A stretch of DNA of 64,000 bases from Streptomyces sp. YIM 130001 (GTDB taxonomy: Bacteria; Actinomycetota; Actinomycetes; Streptomycetales; Streptomycetaceae), in contig NZ_KZ984559.1 of NCBI RefSeq assembly GCF_003574445.1, positions 1-64,000 of the forward strand, read 5' to 3'. The position numbers were made by a program, and so were the translations under genes. Shown here one piece after another: positions 43,074 to 51,188 of this stretch. Every line of letters starts with the position of its first letter. The stretch's first letter is position 1. The notes under the pieces are model-generated. The model did no database searches. It saw only the letters and a list, made by a program, of their open reading frames with translations, and was not told where the DNA came from.

Positions 43074-43930
43074 TGTTCCTCGACTCCGATCTCGCCCTGT
43101 CGGCGCTGCGCGCCCTCACTCCGATCCTGCTCGCCGCGCTCGGCGGCGCGATCTGCGAACGGGCCGGCGTCTTCAACATCGGCCTCGAGGGCATGATGCT
43201 GATGGGCTGCTTCACGGCGGTGACCACCAGTTGGTTCACCGGCAGCCCGTGGCTCGGGGTGCTGGCGGCGGCGCTGGCCGCGGCCGCGTACTCCCTGATC
43301 CTCGCCGTCGGTGCGGTCACGCTCAAGGGGGACGCCGTGGTCCTCGGCGTCGCCATGAACCTCCTCGCGGTGGGTCTGACGAGCTTCCTGCTCCGTACGG
43401 TCTTCGGCGTGCAGGGCACCTTCGACGACCCCGACCTCGCGGGGCTCGGCGAGATCGCCGGGTTCTCGCCCCTGACCTGGCTGTCGTGGGGCGCGGTCGC
43501 GGTCGCGGCCGTACTGCTCTCCCGGCACGCCTGGGGGCTGCGGCTGCGCGGCGTCGGCGAGGCGCCCGAGGCGGCGGCGACCCTTGGAGTGAGCCCGGCG
43601 AAGTACAAGTACGGGGCGGTGCTCGCCTCCGGGGTTCTGTGCGGACTCGCGGGCGCTCAACTCGCCCTGGGCAACGTCACGTTGTTCTCCGAGAACATGA
43701 CGGCCGGCCGTGGCTGGATCGCCGTGGTGGCCGTGATGCTGGGCCGTGCCCTGCCGCTCGGTGTGCTGCTCGCGGCCCTGCTCTTCGGGCTCGCGGAGGC
43801 CGCCGGCTTCCGGCTGCAGGGCCTCGGCCTGCCGCAGCAGGCGACGGACGCCGCGCCGTACGTCGTCACCCTGATCGCCCTCTTCCTGACCACGGCGAAG
43901 CGCCGCCGCAAGACTGGAGCCGTCGCATGA
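43073..43930 (+). CDS. Nucleoside ABC transporter permease 2
   Basis: 285 residues, BPD_transp_2 family. F-N-I-G-L-E-G-M-M-L-M-G near 36 is the typical second-permease motif, and L-R-G-V-G-E-A-P-E-A-A near 160 is the coupling loop. About eight helices. ATG 43073 overlaps the stop of permease 1 (GTG 43070 is an alternative start). Its stop overlaps the phosphorylase start as ATGA. Confidence 0.92.
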   Translation: MFLDSDLALSALRALTPILLAALGGAICERAGVFNIGLEGMMLMGCFTAVTTSWFTGSPWLGVLAAALAAAAYSLILAVGAVTLKGDAVVLGVAMNLLAVGLTSFLLRTVFGVQGTFDDPDLAGLGEIAGFSPLTWLSWGAVAVAAVLLSRHAWGLRLRGVGEAPEAAATLGVSPAKYKYGAVLASGVLCGLAGAQLALGNVTLFSENMTAGRGWIAVVAVMLGRALPLGVLLAALLFGLAEAAGFRLQGLGLPQQATDAAPYVVTLIALFLTTAKRRRKTGAVA

Positions 43931-44697
43931 GTGCCCCCGCAGCCGACCTGTTGCCCATCACCCGGATACCGCGCACGGGACTGCCTCCCCGGGCGGTCGT
44001 CGTCGGCGACCCGGCTCGTGCGGCGGCCGTCGCCGACCTCCTCGAAGACGCGAAGGAGGTGTCGTACCACCGTGAGTACCGCGTGTTCAGCGGGAGTTGG
44101 CAGGGGCTTCCGGTGGTCGTCGCCTCGCACGGAGTGGGTGCGCCTGGCGCGATCCTGCTGTTCCAGGAGCTCGCGGACGCAGGGGTACGCACCCTCGTCC
44201 GGTTCGGTACGGCCGGTGCGATGCGCCGGGGCATCGGCGACGGTGACCTGGTCGTCGCGGAGGCCTGCGTGCGGGACGACGGGGTGACACATCAGCTGGT
44301 GCCCGCCGAGTACCCGGCGGTGTCCGCGCCCGAGGCGGTGCTGGCTCTGAGCCGCGCGGCGCGCGAGGCCGGTGCGCCGCACCACCGGGGCCTGGTGTGG
44401 ACCAGGGCGGCGTTCCAGCCGGGCCTGATCCCGCTCGCCTCGTACGACAAGGCGGGGCTCGCGGCCATCGAGATGGAGCTGTCCGCGCTGTATGTGACGG
44501 CTTCGCTGCGCGGGCTGGTCGCGGGCGGCGTTCTCGTCGTGGACGGTGCGAACGCGGACGAGCTGGTGGACGAGGACTCCCCCTTCTCGGCCGGTGGCTA
44601 CAACCCGCATCGGGACGTGGTCGCCGAGGGCGTGTCCCGCGGCAGCGCCGTCGCGTTGGATGCCCTGCGCCTGCTGGCCGAGGACGAGTCCCGGTGA
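43927..44697 (+). CDS. Nucleoside phosphorylase (uridine/purine phosphorylase family)
   Basis: 256 residues, PNP_UDP_1 family. Phosphate-binding V-V-G-D-P-A-R-A near 26, R-F-G-T-A-G-A-M near 97 and the ribose-contacting E-M-E-L-S-A-L near 182 are all present. It splits imported nucleosides into base and sugar-1-phosphate. It overlaps permease 2 and the amidohydrolase gene by 4 bases each, so import, cleavage and deamination are encoded together. Base specificity (uridine, inosine or methylthio-nucleoside) cannot be read. Confidence 0.9.
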   Translation: MSAPAADLLPITRIPRTGLPPRAVVVGDPARAAAVADLLEDAKEVSYHREYRVFSGSWQGLPVVVASHGVGAPGAILLFQELADAGVRTLVRFGTAGAMRRGIGDGDLVVAEACVRDDGVTHQLVPAEYPAVSAPEAVLALSRAAREAGAPHHRGLVWTRAAFQPGLIPLASYDKAGLAAIEMELSALYVTASLRGLVAGGVLVVDGANADELVDEDSPFSAGGYNPHRDVVAEGVSRGSAVALDALRLLAEDESR

Positions 44698-45992
44698 GTG
44701 ACGGCGAGGAACTGGACCTGCTCGTCCACGGCGGCACGGTGCTGACCGTCGACGCGGCATCGACGGTCGTCGAGGACGGTGCGGTCGCGGTCCGTGACGG
44801 AGCGATCGTGGCGGTCGGCCCGGCGGACGAGCTATGTGCCCGCTACTCCCCTGCCGACGAACTCCACGCCCGCGGCGGCCTGGTGATGCCCGGGCTCGTG
44901 AACACGCACACCCACCTCGCGATGACGCTGCTGCGCGGCAGTGCCGACGACGTGACGCTGCAGGAGTTCCTCGGCCGCGTGCTGCCCGCGGAGGCCCGGC
45001 TGCTCAACCCGGCGAACGTGACCGCGGCGGTCCGCCTGGCCGTGGCGGAGAGCATACGAGCGGGCGTGACCTCCGCGCTCGACATGTACTGGTTCCACGA
45101 GGCGGCCGAACAGGCGGCGCGCGAAGCGGGATGGCGGCTGCTCACCGGACCCACCTTCATGGACGTACCCGACCCGCCGGACTCGCGCGCCTACGGCACC
45201 CGACTCGACTGGGCGCGCCGGGACTTGGCCGCGCGGCCTTCGGGCACCCGGCCCGTCCTGTTCGCGCACTCGGCCTACACCCTGTCGCCCGAGCAGCTGG
45301 CCGAGATCTTCGCGCTCGGCCGGGAGTTCGGCGCGCTGATCCACATCCATGCCTCGGAGAATGCCGCCGAAGTCGCCACCGTCGAGGTCAAGCACGGTAA
45401 GCGTCCGGTCGAACTCCTCGATTCCCTCGGCCTGTTGGGGCCGGATGTGCTGCTCGCGCATGCCGTCGACCTGACCGGCGCGGAGATCGCCGCGCTCGCC
45501 CGCACCGGCACCTCCGTGGCGCACTGCCCGGTGTCGAACCTGAAGCTGGGCTGCGGAATCGCGCCCGTGCCGCGACTGCTGAGCGCGGGTGTCACGGTCG
45601 GGCTCGGCACCGACGGCGCCGTCAGCTCCAACACACTCGACGTGCTGGGCGCGGTGCGGCAGGCCGCCCTCGTGCACAAGGCGGACGGCGACCCGACCGC
45701 GGTCGGCGCCGAGCAGGCGGTGCGCATGGCGACGGCCGAGGGGGCACGCGCCCTCGGTCTCGGCGCCGAACTCGGCTCCCTGGAGGCCGGAAAACGCGCC
45801 GACCTGATCGTGATCGATCTGGACCGGCCGCACTTCGCCCCGCGCCACGACCCCTGGTCGATGCTCGCGTACGCGGCAGGGGCCTGCGACGTGCGGGACA
45901 CCGTCGTCGACGGCAGAATCCTGATGCGCGACCGCGCACTCACCACCCTCGACGAAGGGTCCGTGGTCGCGGGTCTGGAGGGCATCGTATGA
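44694..45992 (+). CDS. Amidohydrolase, MTA/SAH or nucleoside deaminase type
   Basis: 432 residues of the ATZ/TRZ-MTA/SAH-deaminase group. Metal ligands: N-T-H-T-H-L at 66-71, H in H-A-S-E-N-A-A near 218 with the proton-shuttling E at +3, H in L-A-H-A-V-D near 256, and D in G-T-D-G-A-V-S-S near 303. These enzymes deaminate S-adenosylhomocysteine, 5'-methylthioadenosine, adenosine or guanine-like rings. GTG 44694 overlaps the phosphorylase stop. Because the methionine salvage genes lie 2-8 kb upstream, MTA is an attractive but unproven substrate. Confidence 0.88.
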   Translation: MSDGEELDLLVHGGTVLTVDAASTVVEDGAVAVRDGAIVAVGPADELCARYSPADELHARGGLVMPGLVNTHTHLAMTLLRGSADDVTLQEFLGRVLPAEARLLNPANVTAAVRLAVAESIRAGVTSALDMYWFHEAAEQAAREAGWRLLTGPTFMDVPDPPDSRAYGTRLDWARRDLAARPSGTRPVLFAHSAYTLSPEQLAEIFALGREFGALIHIHASENAAEVATVEVKHGKRPVELLDSLGLLGPDVLLAHAVDLTGAEIAALARTGTSVAHCPVSNLKLGCGIAPVPRLLSAGVTVGLGTDGAVSSNTLDVLGAVRQAALVHKADGDPTAVGAEQAVRMATAEGARALGLGAELGSLEAGKRADLIVIDLDRPHFAPRHDPWSMLAYAAGACDVRDTVVDGRILMRDRALTTLDEGSVVAGLEGIV

Positions 45993-46600
45993 CCGTCCGC
46001 GCCACCCGCGGCTTCGTCGGCCGCCCCCGTGTGCACAACCCCGGACTGCCGCCGGGACAGTACGACGCGGGCGACGACTGGCCGATCCTGTCGGCCGAGG
46101 TGACGCCGCAACTCGACGCGCAGGACTGGTCGTTCCGCATCGACGGCCTGGTCGACGAACCCCGCACCTGGACGTGGCCGGAGGTGCGGCAGCTGCCCAC
46201 CACCCGCTACGAGGGTGACATCCACTGCGTGACGACCTGGTCCAAGTTCGGGGTGCGCTTCGGCGGGGTGCCACTGGACACGTTCCTCGACGCCGTACGC
46301 CCGGACGCGTCCGCCACGCATGTGGTGGCGTACTCGCACACGGGCTACACCACGAACCTCCCGATCGCCGATGTCACGGGCGGCCGCGCCTGGGTCGCAC
46401 TCACCTACCAGGACGCGCCGCTGCCGCCCGAACACGGCGGCCCCGCACGGCTGTTGGTGCCTCACCTGTACTTCTGGAAGAGCGCCAAGTGGCTCGCCGG
46501 TCTGCGTCTCCTCGATCACGACGAGCCCGGATTCTGGGAGCAGAACGGCTATCACGCGCGGGGCAACCCCTGGGAAGAGCAGCGGTACGCAGGTGACTGA
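45989..46600 (+). CDS. Molybdopterin-dependent oxidoreductase (sulfite-oxidase-like)
   Basis: 203 residues, oxidoreductase molybdopterin-binding domain only. The molybdenum-ligating cysteine lies in D-I-H-C-V-T-T-W-S-K near 80. W-V-A-L-T-Y near 133 and P-H-L-Y-F-W-K-S-A-K-W near 153 are the domain's later motifs. No Tat signal and no dimerisation domain, so a cytoplasmic MsrP/YedY-like relative. It starts in the last codons of the amidohydrolase (ATGA). It is paired with the flavin reductase that follows, its probable electron donor. Its role in a nucleoside operon is unclear. Confidence 0.88.
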   Translation: MTVRATRGFVGRPRVHNPGLPPGQYDAGDDWPILSAEVTPQLDAQDWSFRIDGLVDEPRTWTWPEVRQLPTTRYEGDIHCVTTWSKFGVRFGGVPLDTFLDAVRPDASATHVVAYSHTGYTTNLPIADVTGGRAWVALTYQDAPLPPEHGGPARLLVPHLYFWKSAKWLAGLRLLDHDEPGFWEQNGYHARGNPWEEQRYAGD

Positions 46601-47342
46601 GACACCGACGGCCTCGACGCCCCGCACCCGATTCGCCGTACCCGGCAGGATCGTGGCCAGCAACCGCGCCGCCGCGACCTGGCAGCGCGCCCGTCTCACC
46701 GACATCCGCCGGGAGACGCCGGCGGCGTCGACGTTCCGGTTCGCGGTGCCCGGCTGGCAGGGCCATCTCCCGGGCCAGCACCTGATGATGCGCCTGACGG
46801 CCGAGGACGGCTACACGGCGCAGCGCCACTATTCGCTGGCCTCGGCGCCCGACGACTCCGGTCACATCGAGCTCACCCTCGACCACGTCGAGGGCGGTGA
46901 GGTGTCGGGGTACCTGCACACGCTCGCCAGGGCCGGTGACGAGGTGGAGGTGCGGGGCCCGCTCAGCGGCTTCTTCGCCTGGCCCGGCGACCGTCCCGCG
47001 CTCCTGCTCGGCGGGGGCTCGGGCGTGGTCCCGCTGATCTCGATGCTCCGCCACCACCGGCGTCACCGACTCGACGTACCGCTACGCCTGTTGGTGTCCG
47101 CACGCACCCGTGAGGAGCTGCTCTACGCAGACGAGTACGGGGACGAGACCACGGCCGTGTTCACCCGGGAGGGCGAGGGCCGGCGCCTGTCCGCGGACCA
47201 TGTGGCGCCGCTCCTCGCGGCCGGAGCGCCTGAGTGGGAGGCGTACGTGTGCGGGTCCAACGCGTTCGCCGAACATGCCTCCCGATTGCTCGTCGACCTC
47301 GGGCAGCCGGTGGACCGGATCAGGATCGAACGCTACGGCTGA
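46593..47342 (+). CDS. FAD/NAD-dependent ferredoxin-reductase-like protein
   Basis: 249 residues of the ferredoxin-NADP reductase superfamily. FAD binding: R-H-Y-S-L-A-S near 77. NAD(P) binding: L-G-G-G-S-G-V-V-P-L near 138, and the C-terminal C-G-S-N-A-F near 220. It has no 2Fe-2S domain. GTG 46593 overlaps the end of the molybdopterin gene by 8 bases, so the two are a likely redox pair. Last gene of the operon, followed by a hairpin at 47352. Confidence 0.88.
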   Translation: MTETPTASTPRTRFAVPGRIVASNRAAATWQRARLTDIRRETPAASTFRFAVPGWQGHLPGQHLMMRLTAEDGYTAQRHYSLASAPDDSGHIELTLDHVEGGEVSGYLHTLARAGDEVEVRGPLSGFFAWPGDRPALLLGGGSGVVPLISMLRHHRRHRLDVPLRLLVSARTREELLYADEYGDETTAVFTREGEGRRLSADHVAPLLAAGAPEWEAYVCGSNAFAEHASRLLVDLGQPVDRIRIERYG

Positions 47343-47351
47343 CGCGCTCCG

Positions 47352-47381
47352 CCGCCCGGCGGGGGCACAGCGACCGGGCGG
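47352..47381. terminator. Hairpin between convergent operons
   Basis: CCGCCCGG (47352-47359) and CCGGGCGG (47374-47381) form a perfect 8-base stem with a 14-base loop. It sits between the stop of the flavin reductase (47342) and the stop of the LeuA-domain gene (47395). No T-run. Confidence 0.55.
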
Positions 47382-47394
47382 GGAGGAACGGGCG

Positions 47395-48102
47395 TCAGTG
47401 CGGCGCCGTGCGTGATTCCGTGACCGTGAGGACGTCCACCATGCGGTCGAGTCGTCTGCGCGCCAGTGCGGCGTCCGCCCGCGGCACCACGAGTTCGGCT
47501 CGCGCCCGGGCCGTACCGGACACCTCGTAGGTCAGCTCCCCCACCGGGATGGAGTTGAGGGTGGCCACGATGCGGCCGAGCGCCGCACCGCTGTGGCGGG
47601 CCGTCACGGTGAGCCGGCAGACCGGGCCGAGTTCGGGCCGCGTGGGGGTGCCAGGCGACGTCTCGGTGCCATCGTCCACGCCGTCCGGCACGCGCAGCAG
47701 GCCGTACGTGAACGCCTTCTGCAGCGCCTCGCAGGCGGCGGAGAGCACATTGTGGGAGACGCTCTCCGAGCGCCACAGTGCGTGTCCGTCGGTGACGCTG
47801 ACCTCGACGCTGCTGCGGCCCGCGGTGCCGTGCCGGCTCTCGACGACGCGGATGGTGCAGTCGACCAGTTCGAGGCGCGCCACGTCCGGGTGGCTCGGCC
47901 GCAGCGCCTGGCGCAACGCCTGCTCGAGGGCGTTGACCGGGCCGTTGCCCTCGGCGGCCGCGACGGATCGCTCTCCGTGGACGAGGATCTTGACCGTCGC
48001 GTCGACCGCTCCCGGCGTGCGGGTGGCGTCCTCGGAGATCACACGCCACGACTCCCACTGGAACACCGGGTCGTCGAGCGCGGTTACGTCGTGATGCTTC
48101 AT
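47395..48102 (-). CDS. Free-standing LeuA allosteric (dimerisation) domain protein
   Basis: 235 residues. Starts M-K-H-H-D-V-T-A-L-D-D-P-V-F-Q-W-E-S-W near ATG 48102. The body resembles the C-terminal regulatory domain of 2-isopropylmalate synthase, which binds leucine (D-A-T-V-K-I-L-V-H-G near 38; N-G-P-V-N-A-L-E-Q-A-L near 57; A-F-T-Y-G-L-L near 135). The catalytic TIM barrel is absent. It may sense leucine or a related acid, or associate with a separate synthase. Preceded by an attenuator-like leader (48165-48300), which supports amino-acid control. The frame runs in-frame far upstream, but the leader structures argue for this ATG. Confidence 0.8.
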   Translation of the reverse strand: MKHHDVTALDDPVFQWESWRVISEDATRTPGAVDATVKILVHGERSVAAAEGNGPVNALEQALRQALRPSHPDVARLELVDCTIRVVESRHGTAGRSSVEVSVTDGHALWRSESVSHNVLSAACEALQKAFTYGLLRVPDGVDDGTETSPGTPTRPELGPVCRLTVTARHSGAALGRIVATLNSIPVGELTYEVSGTARARAELVVPRADAALARRRLDRMVDVLTVTESRTAPH

Positions 48103-48164
48103 GGCGCGTGCTTCCTGTCTTGAGCTGCCGGGCGGAGGTCGCCGCCGGCATCGATGGCGAAAGC

Positions 48165-48194
48165 AAAAAGACCCCTCGCGGGATGCGAGAGGTC
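48165..48194 (-). terminator. Attenuator-type terminator in the leader of the LeuA-domain gene
   Basis: On the minus strand GACCTCTCGC, loop ATCCC, GCGAGGGGTC (one G-T pair in a 10-base stem) is followed by TTTTT (plus 48165-48169). It lies 63 bases upstream of the start codon at 48102, so it must be bypassed for expression, as in ribosome-mediated attenuation. A second stem, CCTGGAGG...CCTCCCAGG (48211-48234), precedes it and could be the pause or alternative structure. Confidence 0.75.
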
Positions 48195-48235
48195 TGCGTG
48201 TGGGCGGTGCGCTCCTGGGAGGGTTGGCCTCCAGG

Positions 48236-48283
48236 TCACGTCGGCGCCGACACGCTGCAGCTAATAATGAGCTGGCACAGCAT
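48236..48283 (-). CDS. Candidate leader peptide of the attenuator, 15 residues
   Basis: ATG 48283 begins a 15-residue frame M-L-C-Q-L-I-I-S-C-S-V-S-A-P-T ending at 48236, just before the paired hairpins. It holds two Leu and two adjacent Ile codons. GGAGG lies about 25 bases upstream, rather far. An earlier in-frame ATG touching the GGAGG would give a longer version, and another frame reads through tandem TTA-TTA Leu codons without stopping. Which frame is the true sensor is open. Confidence 0.35.
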   Translation of the reverse strand: MLCQLIISCSVSAPT

Positions 48284-48373
48284 GGCGCAGATGCTGGCAC
48301 ACATCCTCCGGGACGGCAACGCCGGTCCGGATCCGCACACCCCGCCTCCCCCGCCGACTGTTCGTCGGTCGCG

Positions 48374-48466
48374 ACGAACCCCGTACAAGCGCCTTGGTCG
48401 GAGCGACGAAGCGATCCGCGCTCGATGTGGCCTACCTTCCCGGCATCACCGGTTCGATTCCTCGGA
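48374..48466 (+). promoter_or_regulatory. Shared promoter-leader block, copy A (peptide transporter operon)
   Basis: Four conserved blocks: ACGAACC (48374), GGAGCGACGAAGC (48400), CCTACCTT (48431) and CCTCGGA (48460). The same blocks occur at 62722-62814 with exactly the same spacings (26, 31 and 29 bases between block starts). TACCTT is a plausible -10. ACGAACC and ACGAAGC form a direct repeat 32 bases apart, about three helical turns, as expected for an activator dimer pair. The small ORF starts 20 bases after the last block. Confidence 0.75.
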
Positions 48467-48479
48467 AGTGGGGGCCTCC

Positions 48480-48566
48480 ATGGCCACGTGGGATGAGCTC
48501 GTCCGTCGGTCCGAAACACCGGCCCGGCCGCTCGGCCTCGACGCGGATCGGCGGTGCGGCGCATGA
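48480..48566 (+). CDS. Small coupled leader ORF A, 28 residues
   Basis: ATG 48480 (GGGGG upstream) opens a 28-residue frame beginning M-A-T-W-D-E-L-V-R-R and ending R-R-C-G-A. Its TGA (48564-48566) overlaps the ATG of the lipoprotein gene at 48563 as ATGA. The lipoprotein gene has no binding site of its own, so translation is probably coupled. A related small ORF (M-S-T-C-T-E-L...R-R-C-P-G-E) stands at the same position before the amidase at 62912. Probably regulatory; no family is known to me. Confidence 0.55.
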   Translation: MATWDELVRRSETPARPLGLDADRRCGA

Positions 48567-50167
48567 GGAAGCCGATGCAGAGCGCCGCGCGTACCGCCTC
48601 GATCGCGACGGCCGCGGCCCTGGTGCTCAGCGGTTGCGGCGGTTCGTCCGGCAGTGGCGACGGGAAGCCGGCCGACGGCGGGACGTTCACCATGGCGTAC
48701 CCGTCCGATCCGGGCACTCTCGACCCCGCGAAGACGGTCATGTCGATCGCCATCGGCGTCAACCGCTATGTGTACGACCCGCTGATCCACCTCGGCGACA
48801 AGGGCGAGCCGGTCGCCGGTCTGGCGGGCAAGTGGGAGGCGACGAACACCGAGGCGAACTTCACCCTCAGGTCCGGTGTCACGTGCTCGGACGGTTCGGC
48901 CCTGACCGCGGGCGACGTGGCGAAGAACATCAACTACATCGGTGACCCGAAGAACAAGTCACCGCTCGCGGGCGTGTACGTCCAGCCGGGCACCAAGGCG
49001 AAGGCCGACGAGGACAAGCGCACCGTCACCGTCACCAGCGGCGCCCCCGACGCGTTCCTGCTGCGCAGTGTCGGCTCCGTCCCGATCGCCTGCGGCAAGG
49101 GCCTTGCCGACCGCAAGTCGCTCGCCAAGGGCGGCAAGGGCTCCGGCACCGGCATGTTCACCATGTCCGAGGTCGTCCCGGGCGACCACTACACGCTGAC
49201 CCGGCGCAAGGACTACAGCTGGGGCCCGGGCTCGTTCGACGCCAAGGCGAAGGGGCTGCCGGACAAGGTGACGATCCGGATCATCCCCAACGAGTCCACC
49301 ACCGCGAACCTGCTGCTCTCCGGTGAGGTCAACGCCGCCCCGGTCTCCGGCCCCGAGCAGAAGCGGCTGTCCGCTCAGAAGCTGTTCAGCGCCGACGTCC
49401 AGGCACCGCTGGGCCAGATGTACTTCAACCAGAACGGCGGCAGGCCGGGTGCGGACGAGGCCGTACGGCGGGCACTGGTCGGGGCGTTGGACCTGCCCGA
49501 GGTGGGCAAGGTGATCTCCAACGGCACCGGTAGGCCGGCAACGGGCCTGGTGACACGCGACACGCGCGCGTGCACCGGCGACACGGTCAGCGGCGGCCTC
49601 CCCGACCACGACGTCGCGGCCGCCAAGTCCGCACTGGACAAGGCGGGTTGGAAGCCGGGCTCCGGCGGCGTCCGGGCCAAGGACGGCAAGAAGCTGAAGC
49701 TGAGCCTGATGTACGGCACCCAGATGGGCCCGACCGCGGCCGCCGGCGCCGAGCTCGTCCAGAAGGAGTGGAAGAGCCTGGGCGTCGACGTGAAACTGCA
49801 GCCGGTGGACAGCCCAGGACTGAACAGCGCACTGTTCGGCAGCGGTGACTGGGACGTGTCGATGGGGCCGGTCGCGGTCACCTCGCCGACCCAGCTGGTC
49901 CCCTTCATGGCCGGTCGGTCGGCACCCGAGGGCGTCAACTTCGCGGGGGTGGACAACGCCCCGTACGAGGCGCACGTCAAGAAGGCGTCGGCCAAGGTCG
50001 GCGAGGCCAGTTGCCCGGACTGGCAGAAGGCGGAGAAGGCGCTGATCGGCGACCTCGATGTGGTGCCGTACTACGACTCGCTCACTCCGGCCTTCGGCAA
50101 GGGCGCCCGCTTCAAGCTCAGCGAGGGCGCGATCGTCCCGTCCTCGGTCCGTATGTACAACGACTGA
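48563..50167 (+). CDS. Peptide-binding lipoprotein of an oligopeptide/dipeptide ABC transporter
   Basis: 534 residues. Lipoprotein signal with L-V-L-S-G-C, lipidated cysteine at 25. The mature protein is SBP_bac_5 (DppA/OppA type): T-L-D-P-A-K near 56, L-A-G-K-W-E near 90 and Y-F-N-Q-N-G-G near 288. It captures peptides outside the cell for the permeases that follow. ATG 48563 is preferred over GTG 48554 because it overlaps the leader ORF stop. First structural gene of the long operon. Confidence 0.93.
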   Translation: MRKPMQSAARTASIATAAALVLSGCGGSSGSGDGKPADGGTFTMAYPSDPGTLDPAKTVMSIAIGVNRYVYDPLIHLGDKGEPVAGLAGKWEATNTEANFTLRSGVTCSDGSALTAGDVAKNINYIGDPKNKSPLAGVYVQPGTKAKADEDKRTVTVTSGAPDAFLLRSVGSVPIACGKGLADRKSLAKGGKGSGTGMFTMSEVVPGDHYTLTRRKDYSWGPGSFDAKAKGLPDKVTIRIIPNESTTANLLLSGEVNAAPVSGPEQKRLSAQKLFSADVQAPLGQMYFNQNGGRPGADEAVRRALVGALDLPEVGKVISNGTGRPATGLVTRDTRACTGDTVSGGLPDHDVAAAKSALDKAGWKPGSGGVRAKDGKKLKLSLMYGTQMGPTAAAGAELVQKEWKSLGVDVKLQPVDSPGLNSALFGSGDWDVSMGPVAVTSPTQLVPFMAGRSAPEGVNFAGVDNAPYEAHVKKASAKVGEASCPDWQKAEKALIGDLDVVPYYDSLTPAFGKGARFKLSEGAIVPSSVRMYND

Positions 50168-50177
50168 AGGCCTCTCG

Positions 50178-51188
50178 ATGACGACTGCGACGGTCGAAGC
50201 ACCGACGTCGACGCCGGCCGCGGGCACTCCCGGCCGGCGGAGCAACCGGTGGCTGGTGTTCGCCGGACGGCGCGCGGTCCGGCTCGTGGGCTCCCTGTGG
50301 GTCCTGGTCACCGCGGCGTTCCTGATGATCCATCTGATTCCCGGTGATCCGGTACGTGCCGCACTCGGCATGACCGCCACACTGGAGCTGGTGCAGGCAC
50401 GGCGCACGGAGCTCGGTCTGGACAACCCGCTGTGGCAGCAGTATCTGGACTTCCTCAAGGGGCTGTTCACCGGGGAGCTCGGGACGTCCACGATCAGCAG
50501 TCTGCCGGTGTCCGAGGTCGTCGGGGAGAGACTGCCGGCCACGCTCGAGTTGGCCGGGCTCGCCTTCCTGGTGGCGCTCGCGGTGGCGATCCCGCTCGGG
50601 ACGGTGATGGCGGCGCTCACCCGGGGCGGCCGACGGCGGGGCGGGGAGCTGGCGTTCACCTCGGTGAGCGTGCTGCTGGCCGCGGTCCCGGAGTTCCTCC
50701 TGTCCGTGCTGCTGGCGTACGTCTTCGGGGTGCAGTTCGGCTGGTTCCCGGTCGCCGGTCGGGAAGGGCCCGCCTCGTACGTGCTGCCGGTGCTCGCGCT
50801 GTCGATCGGGCCTGCCGCGATCCTGGCGCGGATCGGACGGGTGGAGATGCTGTCCGTGCTCGGCGCCGACTACGTGCGCACCGCACGGTCCAAGCGGCTC
50901 CCCTCCCGCCTGGTGTACATGCGGCACGCGCTTCCCAACGCCCTGACCGCGACGCTCACCCTGGGCGGCCTGCTGCTCTCCGCCCTGGTCGCGGGCACGG
51001 TGCTGGTGGAGAACGTGTTCGCCTGGCCGGGGCTCGGCTCGACCATCGTGCAGTCGATCCAGCAGAAGGACTATCCGGTCGTCCAGGGCATCGTCCTGGT
51101 CTACGGAGCCGGGGTGCTGGTGATCAACCTGCTGGTCGATGTGCTGCTTGCCGTGCTGGACCCGCGATCCACGATCAAGGAGGGCTGA
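50178..51188 (+). CDS. Peptide ABC transporter permease (DppB type)
   Basis: 336 residues, six membrane helices, BPD_transp_1 family. The conserved N-terminal H-L-I-P-G-D-P-V-R near 50 and the cytoplasmic loop (R-I-G-R-V-E-M-L-S-V-L-G-A-D-Y-V-R-T-A-R-S-K) near 215-236 are diagnostic of the B subunit. ATG 50178 lies 10 bases after the lipoprotein stop. The end overlaps the next gene's ATG by one base. Confidence 0.93.
   Translation: MTTATVEAPTSTPAAGTPGRRSNRWLVFAGRRAVRLVGSLWVLVTAAFLMIHLIPGDPVRAALGMTATLELVQARRTELGLDNPLWQQYLDFLKGLFTGELGTSTISSLPVSEVVGERLPATLELAGLAFLVALAVAIPLGTVMAALTRGGRRRGGELAFTSVSVLLAAVPEFLLSVLLAYVFGVQFGWFPVAGREGPASYVLPVLALSIGPAAILARIGRVEMLSVLGADYVRTARSKRLPSRLVYMRHALPNALTATLTLGGLLLSALVAGTVLVENVFAWPGLGSTIVQSIQQKDYPVVQGIVLVYGAGVLVINLLVDVLLAVLDPRSTIKEG

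Noticed and set aside
43045..43930. 550-residue plus-strand frame covering permease 2 and joining the phosphorylase frame
   Set aside because: Only its last 256 residues, from ATG 43927, are the real phosphorylase. The rest is out of frame with the permease.
48451..48461. GGTTCGATTCC, a perfect tRNA T-loop-like sequence
   Set aside because: No acceptor, D or anticodon stems can be folded around it. It is part of the repeated promoter-leader block and varies in copy B (GGTCCGGTGCC).
48103..48762. N-terminal extension of the LeuA-domain protein in the same open frame
   Set aside because: It would run through the terminator hairpin and promoter area, is Arg/Pro-rich and lacks family similarity. 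The ATG at 48102 fits the domain start.
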